The position numbers were made by a program, and so were the translations under genes. From assembly GCA_000444245.1 (NCBI GenBank), contig ATSW01010418.1, forward strand, positions 1-25,167: a DNA stretch of 25,167 bases. The letters are read 5' to 3'. Source of the stretch: Botryllus schlosseri (Eukaryota > Chordata > Ascidiacea > Stolidobranchia > Styelidae). Below the pieces are notes generated by a model that did not search any database, was not told the origin of the DNA, and saw nothing but the letters and a program-made list of their open reading frames with translations. This document shows positions 1-12,400 of the stretch, in pieces (the first letter of the stretch is position 1; each line of letters opens with the position of its first letter).

Positions 1-115
1 TCGAGTCCAAGTCAAGTCAATACACAGATTGACTCGAGTCGAGTCGAGTCATTTCCGTGTTGTGAGAAAATGACTCGAGTCAAGTCGAGTCATGACTCGA
101 GTCATTACAACCCTG
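1..115 (+). mobile_element. Right end of a hAT-like miniature element (family 1)
   Basis: Dense degenerate GACTCGAGTC-type repeats end in CATTACAACCCTG at 103-115. The same terminus closes the element at 11096-11543 and, inverted, opens the one at 4226-4361. The left end lies before the window. It sits in the intron upstream of exon 1. Confidence 0.6.
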
Positions 116-237
116 ACCTGAGCTTTGACATGTTCACTGGGAACCCTGATTTGTAATGGTCATGTTAATTTGGATATGAAAATAGACTGAGAATTATTGT
201 CATGCGTTTCTGAAATCTCAAATACGTTTTTGTGTAG

Positions 238-458
238 GTTTATATGCTACGGCGGCAGCATATCTCCGGAACCAACCGATGGCGTTTCCGGTGAACCCTG
301 TCCGGCTGGATTTTATTGCCCTGCTGGAACTCCTTATCCAATCGGATGTAATCCTGGTTACTACAGCCCCAATCCTGGGGCTAGCGTTTGCGCTAAATGC
401 GAAGCTGGGACGATTTGCTCGTCGGAAAATACATCGATGGCTGGCATTTGCGATCCTG
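238..458 (+). CDS. Exon 1: GCC2/GCC3 Cys-rich modules (residues 1-73)
   Basis: The acceptor is ttttgtgtag at 228-237. The first base completes an upstream codon (phase 2) and the exon ends in phase 1 before GTATTG. It holds CPAGFYCPAG, CNPGYYSPNPG and CEAGTIC, with one N-T-S glycosylation sequon. The frame runs on past the donor for 20 codons that are hydrophobic and lack Cys, so the splice is preferred to read-through. Confidence 0.88.
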
Positions 459-3400
459 GTATTGTGGCCTTTCTGCTTGTTATTTTCGAAATATATTTCT
501 CGATTCACGATATTCATTAAAAGCAGTGCAATTTCACCAATAATTGCAGACCTGTGTAGGTGGAATTTTCGCATCAATCTTTTCAGTCTGAAATATTAAA
601 CCGTGAATACCTTCCTTTCTTTTTTTATGATGTCTCTCTACCCTAATCTCAATTACCAAGCCGTGCCAAACCATTTTTTCTGCTTACTGCATTTTATAGT
701 TAGATGGCAGCATATTTCCAATAAATTNCANCTATAGNANNACGGAACTCTGCATTGTGTGCAAGGTTCAATGTTTCTAAAGGTGCTAGTAATTGGAGTC
801 CTTATGTCCCTCATCCAATTGATTTCGACATATTGGAAAAATTGTCTTGGAGTCATTAACGGTAAGTAATTTATCGTGAGTACGATTATTTTAAGGTTTT
901 TACTGTCTTGCCGGTGCCGTCGTCGCGCAGCCTTGCCCTGCCGGGACTTACAGAAGTCAGAGCGGCGGAACGAGAATGGAAGATTGCACGGAGTGTGACC
1001 CGGGGAAGTACTGTGAAGGCGTCGGCAATCCATCACCGACAGGTGACTAAAGTACTTTCAAAAAGATAGATTTGGTCCAACGGTCAAATATTTTTAGCAG
1101 TTAATTGAGGGTGGCTACTGTCGGTGCATCTTCTCGATAAATGCAAAAATGACTGCAATTTTCAAAGATTTACGCAATTGCTGCGATACATTGGCTGTTT
1201 TGCCAAGGCTGTGGTGAAAATTCTAATGATATAACTGAAGAAAAGCTATATTCAAAACACATGCCGTTTCACAAATTGCAAATACTAAAAACTATTTTTT
1301 TTTGCCTAAAAAACTGTAAAAGTGGAATTAGTCAAAACATATAGTCACTCAAGTAGTGCATGTAGCACAAGTTTAGTTCTCTTAAAATTTAGTAGTTTTA
1401 TCAAACTGCGGAATTTGGCACACAGTTTTATTTCCATACCATGGCTAACGCTATATAAGTGGATTTCCATCCCAAAGTATGCAGAAATGATGATATGTGA
1501 GCAACTGTACATGTATTGTGCGCTCAATGTATCACACGTTTTAGCTCAATGCGACGCCGGATATTTATGCGAGGGTGGAAGCTATACAAAGACTCCGAAT
1601 GAAGGGTTCAATACAACGACCGGAAAATACAATGGAGAGTGCCCAGCCGGGCATTATTGTCCAGCCGGCGATACTGCCGGCCGCGATTGCGATGTCGGAA
1701 CCATGAGAAACGTGACTGGGGCAGCTTCGCAGGCGGATTGCCAGCCATGCGATCCTGTAAGTTTAACCTTTTATTTTGTTTGCTTTGTTGGTACGGTGAA
1801 GAAATTCGCCTCAATCGAAAAAGTGAATTTTTGTCAGGCAGAAATGAAGTGTTTGAATTTGTGACTGTTTGGTTTATAACCAGACCGATATTTATAAATA
1901 TGGTCCCAATCAGGTCATCACTTCAACTTCCGCGCTCTTGTGAGATCGTTATCGAGATCTTATATTCATTGTGATAAATATCTCCAAGTGTTACTGCAGT
2001 GAAATGTGAATTCCTTTGCTCTATTGCTATGACCAATTTAGCAGGTGCTACTGTCAGACTGGTACACATCCGAGTAACTATAGAGGCTTATTCGAGGCTA
2101 CTGCCACAGGGAACTCCCAGTAAGCCAAAGCAATGCCCTGTTAACATCTCGCTTCCATTCTGTTTGTACGAATGATGGTTATGTTGGCAGAAAACAAGAT
2201 GCAGGTGTTCTCAGTTTTCAGTATGGTCGGACTGATCAATGAAAGAGGCTCGGTGAAAATGATTGAAAGTTGCGTCTTCTCAACTATAATACACGCCTTT
2301 TTGAAGTGTTTTACTCAGCAGTTTTATTGTAAATGAGTGAAATTGTTATGGGATATATTTTGCAAATTACTGCCACAATATAATATTGTCAGATAGTGTC
2401 CGTTTATAGGCAAAATATGTGTTATATCAGTGATATTGACATTGCTCGAGCTCAGATAATGATATCCAAAATACAAGGAATTTAAAATACATGTTCTCTC
2501 TCAGGGATATTACTGCAACGTACCAGGAATCTCGACTCCATCGGGACCTTGTAATCCCGGATATTACTGCCCCGGCAATACTACCAACACAGATCCCAAC
2601 CAGTTCCCTTGCACTGTCGGACACTTTTGTCCCAGCAGGTCAAGCCAGCCGCAACCTTGCCCTTCGGGTATGTATTTCCAGTTGTTGTTTCAGCACTCGC
2701 TTCAACTTGACAATACGATTCAGGTCAATACCAGCCTGCTCTAGGCATGCAAGACTGTGTGTTGTGCCCGGCCGGTTTCTATTGTTTGAAATCTGATACT
2801 GGAGATCAAGTGGAGTGTCCGGAATACCACTTCTGTCCAGCTGGTACGTTTTACCTCTTTAAAGCGGCACTGCGCTCTAAACATGGTAGGGTAGCGAATT
2901 ATTGTTGCAAGTAAAAAACAATCTGGAATCAGCCATGCCACCATATTCGAACAAATATTACCATTGCTGGAATTAATTTCCGTTGTAAATTTCTTGAGAC
3001 GGTCGAGTCAGAGAATGAATGTTAGATACATGTCAGGGTATCCTATGGTAGGGATTAAGCAGCGATGCCCCATCACCCTAGATATCACAGAGATCGAATA
3101 CTAGATTGGTACTTTTCGTGGATATCCTTTTGCCGTTCTGCTGCAGTTCCAACAAGGTGACTTATTGAGAAAAATAGCTGCTGTCAAAATGTTTTTCACA
3201 CTCTTCACATCATATTTATTGTGCAATTCTCCTTTTGAGGTAATCGTCTCTTTTATCGGAATTCTGCAATCTCTTTTCAAGGCTCATCCGCTCCCACTCT
3301 TTGTCCAAACGGCACTTATACTCTGCCTGGCGAAACAGGCTTGGAAGATGATACCATGTGTACACCTTGCGATGCTGGGAAATATTGCACAGGAGGAGAA

Positions 3401-6400
3401 ATACAGGTTGGTTTTTTTTTATTGGATGTGAACGCTACTTTTGAAGTCTTTTATGATAGGAACATGTGAACCATGCATATGAACATACAATTATAGCATA
3501 AAAAACGGATTAAAATGCGACTTCTCTGTCCCAGGGTGACTGCGACCCCGGTTACTTTTGCTTGTCTCGCGCCTTTTCTCCCGTGGCGGATGGAGACATC
3601 ACGTGGACCTACAATGCAACGCAAGAACCTTGCCCGGCTTTTACAACGTGTGCTGGTCCGTGTCCCGCCGGATTCTACTGTGGAACTGGTACTACCGACC
3701 CGGAACCGTGTCCGGAGAATACTTTGAGAGAAACGACAGGTTTTTATCTACACGACAGTTTCTTATTATTGATGAGCAGGAGAATATTTTTAATATCAAC
3801 TCCTTCAAATTACTTCCCAGGTGCAAGCAGAGTGGAAGAATGCTCGGTATGCCCTCCTGGATTCTGGTGTCACCAAGGCGATCCGATTCCCGACCTATGC
3901 CCAGTCGGTCATTATTGCTCTGCGATGAACGGGTCTTGCCCTGGCGGTGACCCAACTGGCCCACAACCCTGCCCATTGTACACCTATCGGGATATCGAAG
4001 GTGCCTTGTCTAATCATCAAGATTATGAAAAATAGCCACAATGACATCCTGTTTCTAGGGGCTTCGAATGAGGCAGATTGTTTTTCGTGTCCGTCTGGAT
4101 ATCTGTGTAACGACACCGGTCTCGCTAATTACTCGAGTTCGGCCTGTCAGGCTGGATATTACTGCACTGGAGGTAAACTACATCCCTTACTTGTGTAGGC
4201 AATTTGAGAATAGGGAACTCTTACCCAGGTTTGTAATGACTCAAGTCCTACTAGTACTTGACTCTGTGGTGAATTGAAAATGACTTGACTTGAGTCGAGT
4301 CAAAACTATAAAAGTGAAAATGACTTGTGACGCGGAACCTTGTGACTTGGATACAACCCCGCTCTTACGAAACTGGACTAGGGTTGTTCAGAATCTGGAC
4401 TATTTACATGCCTTGATAAGTTATCAATTTGAATAGTGTGCCTTGGAAAATAGGAAAGAGCTTACATTATTGGAAATATGGCACTGCGGCTTATATTGAG
4501 GAATGCCTTTCTTTTTATTTCCTAATCATGTCAGTTGTAAAATTTGCAGCGAGTGGAGCACAATAAAAAAGAAATCAGACGACTGCAGGAATACAGAACT
4601 TCTGAATACACTATAATATTACATTCATGTTTTAATATTCATCCAAAGATTTCTCAAATTTGCACTTTTCAAGGGTTGCCGTCAGCTATAATATACGGAT
4701 ATGAAATAAAACTATGGTATCAGCAATCACATTCACCGGTTATGACATCACACAGAATGAAATTGAGAATTCACAAATATGAGAGAGAGAAATGTCACAG
4801 AAAAAAAATTATGCTTCGTTGTAACTGATTCTTATACGATAAGCGATCAATTCCGTTTTGCTGGCTATGTTGACGAATTGGAATTATTTTGGACTCGAAA
4901 ACCGATAAATGAAATAGATCACGACACTTGGCCAAAACAGAACAGCAGCTGTCATTGACTGTCCGGTAAAAATTATATCTTGAAAAATTTTCTTTCTCAC
5001 ATACATCTTACAAAGAACCGATTTGTCAGGGAGAACAGTGTGTGTGACTGAGTGTGTTATATGCGAAGAAATAATTTGTGAAATCTGATGCATATCCCAT
5101 TATTCACAGGTGGGCAACCTCCGTTGGCATGCCCTGGAGGCACCAGAAGACTAGAATTGTCCGCCACGAACATATCAGATTGCGAGGATTGTCCAGGTGG
5201 ATATTACTGTCCGGATCCGGCTGTAACTGGTAAAAAGCAAGCTGCGTTTGTCATGCAAGAAAGGACTTTGCAATCTCGTTTTGTCTGCAGGGGAGCCCAA
5301 CATTAATGGTATACCGTGCGACGCTGGTCTACAGTGTCCTAACGGGTCAGTGAATCCGGCCGTGTGTACGCAAGGTTTCTATTGTGTAGAGAAAACTGCC
5401 GATCCTACACAATGCCCTGGTGGTAAGTGATACACAGTCTTATATAACTTTTTTTACACAATCAGTAGATGGCGTCTGTAGTATCTATACTGTAAACTTG
5501 ACAGTGGCAACCGATAGTACCTAAATAGTTCTCAAAATGCTAAATTATTGACACTGAGTAAATTACAAATATTCACATCCTTACCTTCCTTACCCGCCAC
5601 TGCAGTCATCAAATGGTGAAAGCTTTTGGCAGTTGTCAGAATCAGAAGCATTTTGTTACAAATTTCATTGATTCAAAATGAGACAAGAATTGCAATTTAC
5701 CGGACTCTTTGTCCTGTTCCAGGTCATTATTGTCCGGCCGGCTCCACCAACTACACGATATGCAATTATCCATACTACTGCCCGCCTGAGTCTGCGCAAG
5801 AATCGCCGTGCGACAACGGCTACCAACCGCTGAATGTGACTGGATACAGGGACAGCCTGGCGAAGTCGTGCATGATCTGTCCCACCGGGACTTTTCGCAA
5901 TTCGACCGAAGATCTCACCTGCCAGCCCTGCCCGGCTGGGTATTATTGTCCTGAGGGTATGAATTTCTTTTTTCTGTCAACCATTGATCATATAAAACGA
6001 TATTTTATGGAATTATACTGGTTAGCGGTTAATTGTGTATTGATCAAACCAACCAAGCTATTACAATATGAATATATCACTAAAATGTATTATAAAGTTT
6101 CGTATAAGTCTATTCAAATTAGTCAATGTGAAATGTTTTTGTTAAGATATGTGCCGCATACAATCGAGTAATTATGTGTTTAAAGTATTTAAGATGTGAA
6201 GTTATTCTCTGGGTATTCTTCAATGTCAGGTACTGGAAACTACCAAGAGAACTACTGCCCGATAGGGCATTATTGTCCAGAAGGCGGTGTCAAACCTGAC
6301 GGTTCTGTATCCGGTGCACCGGTCCCATGCCCCGCCGGTACCTATGGTCAACTGGCTGGCGCTCCATTTTCTGTGTGCCAAGCTTGTCCCACCAATACAT

Positions 6401-9400
6401 TCAATCATCTTGACGGACAGAAAGCCTGTTTCCCGTGTGGTAGTTCCGCGTCATCCACTGCGGGTGCAACCGCATGCACGTGTCTAGGTAAGCTATTGTA
6501 TCAATTCAGATGTATTTAATAAGGAAGTTGTATTGATGTTGATATTTGTGCAGGTTTGAATCGAGCGTTTCAACAGAGTGATGGGTCTTGTGTTTGCTTG
6601 GATGGATATATATATTACACTGAGGCCGAAACTATAGACGTTGATGGTGAGTGTACTTCTGTCTTCTTTTGTTATTTTTTATATATTCATCTGTTGGTTC
6701 TGCATCGTTTTGTAGGATGTTGCATTATAATTATTGTAGAACATTGTCGATTTTTAGCTTTACACAACTGTTCCAAGTGATGGTAGGCTTTATCTTACCT
6801 CTTCTGGGTCGATATTATTTATTTTAGGCAAGCTATTGTAGAACTGAGTATGTTTCAAACTTTTCACAACCGTTTCAATTGATGTTTTGATGTTATTCCT
6901 TGAACTTACCTTTTCAAAATGGTAATAATATTGGAATATACAAAGAGTTTTACATAATCTCTCCAATGTCTGTGCCAACAGTACACCAGTACCTATATGT
7001 AGAGCAGTTAACGCCAAAAGACTTTGTATGTTCCAATATTCAGCTATCCAAGCTGCCAAATCATTTTTTTTTCATTCATAATACATATATGTATTAACCC
7101 TTTCTGAATCAAATCAACCCTTGTCTTCAGGTAACTCAGATATGTCGTGTCAGCCTAAAGTGGATGAGAGGTGCGCCACAGGTCAAGTGAGGCTGGCTAC
7201 CGATCGTAGCTGCGTGCCTTCGTCGTACGACTGCTCTGATACATGTGGCAGTTTTGGCGGGACTTTGAATTCAGATCTCGGACGATGTATCTGTGATTCG
7301 ACTCCGGTGCCGCAAGAGTACGCGTGCTCGTTTGGATGTACTACGGTAGGTTGCACGATGTATATCATCTAACCCACGGTACAGTAATGTGGTATGATCA
7401 TACGTGTAGAATCAGGATATTGTTGGTAGCTCTACCTAAACATTGGAAGGAAGGAAGTTTTGAAACTTGAGACAAAACAAAACATTCCCCAAGATTTTAA
7501 CTCCTTTCTTTTCAAGTCATTGAACTGTCTATTATTATCATTTTATGATATTATACCCTATGGATATAAGATATTCCTAATTCTCTCTGCAGCCGTAAAA
7601 GTTTTATTTACAAGATTTCCTTCTTGTATTATTATTGTACTTTATTATATGAAGAGCTTCTTGGAGGTACAGAACTTTATTATATTGTGCCATCAACTTA
7701 TGACTTTAATCGTACCGGTTTTTCAGGTGACAAGTTTCGTGGATTCTACGACCTCAAGCCTGATGATAACAATAACAACGTTATCGACTGAAAATAGTGT
7801 TACGCAAGCTGTGCCAAACACATTCGGACCCACAGGCAGATTCAGCGCGACCGCCAATACGCAAAACGTCCAAATGAGTGAGACATCTTTTAATCGTTGA
7901 AGTATATGTCCATCCATGAAGTGTAGGTGTCATTTCAATCGCATGTCACAGTTTCCGTATCTAATCGTTTTACAATTTGTTTCAACAAGACTAATCATCA
8001 CACATCAACGCCTGGCCCCCGTCCGCAATTTTTGACACAGTTATATTGAAATGAAAAAAGCTTACATTATTTGTGCTTCATTGAGGAACTAACGTCCATT
8101 GGTATTCGAGTACGGTCAAAAGCCAATTGCCTACATAATTTTGATTTCGAATATTTGATTGTTATTTTCATCACTGTTGCTGGACGCAGTCGAAGTTATT
8201 GGCCATATTTTCTCTGCAAAACGACCTATCAATGTTAATTCTAAGCTTCATTTAAATCGGAAGTGGGAGCCAATACAATAAAACAGAAAATAACATATTT
8301 ACTGGGCAATCAGTCTATTTCACAGTACTTCTTTTTAATCGTTAAGCAAAATAACGAATTTTCGGATATTTCACTATCACGCAGCGAGTTCTGGTGTCTT
8401 CGGAATACTGCAAACCAGTCAGGAAACCATAGAGAGCGCGATTAACGGAAGTCTTATTACTGAAACGAACAGCGTATATGGCGCAGCGTCCACTTCTAGG
8501 AGGAAAAGAGAGGTTTATGACGACGATTTATCGGTGCAATACGTATATTTCGGACGAAAGTGGGACAGATTCACACTTATCTTGGACTCAGTTTTTTATT
8601 TTCTTGTGGTTTTTAGACTCCTTCAGACTGCTGATAATGTTACTGATACGACGACCGTGCCAGTGATTCCGAATGCTCTGATTTGCTTGGAGGTTTGTTG
8701 GATACTTTTAAATTTCCTTGACACAGGGAAATTTGGCCGTGGCTTGTGTGTAATTTATACTTTTATCATGCCTCTGATATAAAGTTCACTATGATGTATA
8801 TAAGGTTACTTTGTATATATCTTCAGATTGGAAACTTGCTTCTGTTTGGAATTGAGATCAACGATGCCAACCGCGCGTCGTCCAACTATCCTGTCTATGT
8901 TGTTAACCATCTTTACAATACAAACCCGTCGTTTGACTATGGAGCATTCAGGTAAGCGGTGTGCATTACATGTCTGATTTATCTTATTTATCCACTCAAA
9001 ACTAATACACCTAATGAATTTCATGTCCAACGGGCTTAAAATGGTACTGTTACGTATTTTCGTCATTGCTGGCTGATAGGCTTATGATGTTGTCAGGAGT
9101 ATTGTTGATATTCTTTCGATGTTATGCATATCCAGAACATCTCCGCAAAAAAGCTATGTGTGAGAGCTGTAAGTAATAGTATTGATCGTCGGTGATGTCC
9201 GTCTGCGGATATTTATGTATAAATAGGAAGAGACAAAGGTATTTTTGACCAAATCTACTTCACTGCACATTGTAACAATGCTGTTGGTTGATCACGACTT
9301 TTCATAAGTGCCATTGTCACTAGCATGCGTAGCAATATGTTTTGGAACGATTGTGCGGCGAAAAAGTGTTGAAACTATAATTATAGTTGACAATATAACT

Positions 9401-12400
9401 CTCAGTGGGAAGGGGGTATAATTTTAGTGCTTGAAATATGCAATATTGTTTTTTTCTTCAATTTGTCCAAACATAGCTTGTTTAAGTTTGAAATCTCTTG
9501 CCGACAGACACTATTGGAAACGATAGTCTGGTAAAGTTCAAAAAGAACTGATCCACACTATACCATTTCCCATTATTTCATCTAACAGCACTAGAGCAAG
9601 ACGCGCCAGCAAAATCAAAGTAAAATCTCTTTCTCTTACCGCATGTAAATTCAACTTATTCATTACAGGCAACTCGCGGAATACGTCACAACCTCCACCT
9701 TGACACTGCAGAATTTTGCTCACGTATTTTCCGAAGCCGGCGTCTATGTATTTGCCGACTCTCAGAACGCCGAACAGCAAATCATCGTCAATGTGCTAGG
9801 CGAGGGGCTTCTATGCGACGATTCACGAGCGGCAATCTACCCTGCCACCGCCACTTCCTATTCGACCCTTAGCATCTCGAAATCGGCACCTTCGAATTTA
9901 ACTCCGGACTGGGCCGTCATAATCGGTACGTAGTTTGGACATACTTCGCTTTTTATTGAAATTTTTTTTGTGTATTTGTCCCAGCGGTTCTCGTCTATCC
10001 GTCCTGGTCATCTTCCCGGCAGATCCGCCAAACATATTACAATTTTATTGTAGATTGCAATGGACGTTGATCCATTCATTAGAAAAATTAAAACCAAATT
10101 TCGAAGTGATTCGGACATATACAGCATAAATTTGAGTGCTTTCTTATGTCACATGCTGTGCATGGTCTACTTTGCATGCATGACAACGCTGAAAGTCTTG
10201 TACCAGACTGTTCAAATGTAGTGTATATGTTAAGACCAGTAAAATATGAAAGCTAAGAAGTATTTTCACATAATTTTAGGAAATTCCACATTGCAATTTA
10301 GTAACATTCAACAGTTCAATCGATTATGATTAATATTTCTTTGCAATTAAGCACAACAGTTAAATCGAATTATTGGTTTCAGCAGAACTTTTCCTTGCAG
10401 AAACTTCATCAAAACTATAAAAATGAAAATGGGTAATTTCTCAATAAATTAAAGTTCCAAATCTTTGTTTTGAGTTTCAATACTTTTGTCGTAATTACTT
10501 TCTGGGTTAATTTGGATTTTTTATTGTCTGCCGGGCCGCAAAATTTGTTTTGAAATTTGATTGAACTGCAAGTTGAAAGGGTTGACGACTGCTCGCTTTT
10601 TATTGTGTCGATATTAAATTTAGCCTTCATGGTGCTGTGTCTGTTCCTCGTGTTGGCATTGATCATCGCCGTGCTGGTTTGGAGGCCGCGTGACGCAGGT
10701 ATTTTCCCAATGAGAGCGTGGAAACCGAAATATCGAAGCTTGGGACAAGCGTACATACCACCTTACAAGTTGCCAGCCGTACACGACAACGATAGAAAGT
10801 ATGGCGACAATTGGGATGAAAATTCCATCTCGGTGATGAGTGCGGCTTTGTGTATTTTTCAGGACTGGGCTTGCATTTGTTCGAGACCGTGGCGAGGCAG
10901 AAGGGGCTGAGGCATCTGTGCTGAAGGGTAAGTGTCATGTTCATAGAGAAAGTGGACTTCAAACTCTGCGTTGTATGTGCCCCGTGGAATATAATTTTTG
11001 TCGTCTGATTTCCACCACTTAAAATGACTTTATATGGAAAATGCAATCACAGAGTGACGACCTCTGATTCGGTGCTCGATATTTATCTTTTAAAACAGGG
11101 TTGTAACCAAGTCACAAGGTTCTGAGTCACAAGTCAATTTGACTTTTATAATTTTGACTCGAGTCAAGTCGAGGTATTTTCAATTCACCAAGGAGTCAAT
11201 CTCGAGTCCAAGTCCTGGAACAACGGGTTAAGTCTGATTCATAGCGTTGACTGTTCAGTATTGAACTCAAGTCAGGTTCGATTCACTTCAGTGAAACTCT
11301 TGGGAGGCACCGAAGGCCTATAGATTCATAATATACTCATTTTCTCACTCCAAGCATGTTCATACAATCAGATAAAAGACAGCCCTGATATACGAGACAT
11401 GATTAAGTCTTATAGAATGTGTCGTGTCAAATGACTTGGTCGATTCATGCGCAATGACTCTACTACAAGTCGAGTCAATATATAATTTGACTCGAGTCGA
11501 TGCGAGTCAACGAAAATATGCAACACGAGTCATTACAGCCCTGCTTCTACCCTCCTCAGGCGAAACATTACTCGAAGAATTCAATGTGAAGACTCTGTAC
11601 GACAAGTTGGAAGATCAGAATCTTCACCTTTCCTCGAGACTCGCGAGGCATCAGGACGAGCTGCGCGGATTTTACGAACGTGTCAACAAACAAACGGAGG
11701 GTTTGAAGGTAAGGAGCAAATAACAAACTTGTGTGACCGCATACATCATTTCTTACCTGTCTCCTATATTCTTCGTGTATTTCGTGTGTTTGAATGAAGA
11801 TGTGTAATTTAGTCTTTTCTCTACAATATCCATTAGAAACAGGGAACAAATTTGTGTAAAAACAAATTATTCGAAGGATAATGTAGCCTGCACAGCTGTT
11901 GATGTCCTCGTGTGCGTTATCCAAAGCAGGCGTGCTACGGGTCACTTTTGAAACCCGCGAATACTTTGGTCGATATTCCTGTTGAAACATTTCCAAAGTT
12001 CACCGATTTTGAAAATGACCTACTCAACGATTTCAAGAGAATTTTCCTCATTGACTTGAAGTTTGAAAATTTGACGTCGCCGCAATTCATACAGAATATG
12101 CTTCACAACTTGGACGTCTCTCGGCTTGAAGCAGCAGAGAGAGATCGCAGCGCTGGCGATGGAGTGAACGTAGTCAATACGTCGATACATCTTGGCAGAC
12201 CGAATAGAGACATCAAATTGGCAGGTACAAAGATTTTAGATGTTGAATATTCTGAGTGTATAAAAAATAGCATAGATAATACAGTTTATCGGGAAATGGA
12301 TACTGTTCGTGTGTTTGGTGTCAGATTTCAAGGTTTTTGTATCTTGGCGAATCTGCGATGTCTCATTGCACTACTGTGATGAAATAAGCTGTGCGATTTA

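Noticed and set aside
279-599. Hydrophobic open frame overlapping exon 1
   Set aside because: Alternative-frame reading of the Cys-rich exon; it has no splice or start support.
4451-4515. Shared word AGCTTACATTATT with a site near 8051
   Set aside because: The similarity covers too few bases to claim a repeat family.
4544-4828. Open frame starting with a charged, coiled-coil-like peptide in intron 9
   Set aside because: It lies amid Cys-rich extracellular exons, soon turns into AT-rich nonsense and lacks a fitting donor and phase.
10833-10910. Read-through of exon 21 to a stop at 10910
   Set aside because: The added residues lose the family-like pattern, whereas splicing 10798 to 10863 gives a clean phase match into exon 22 and on to exon 23.
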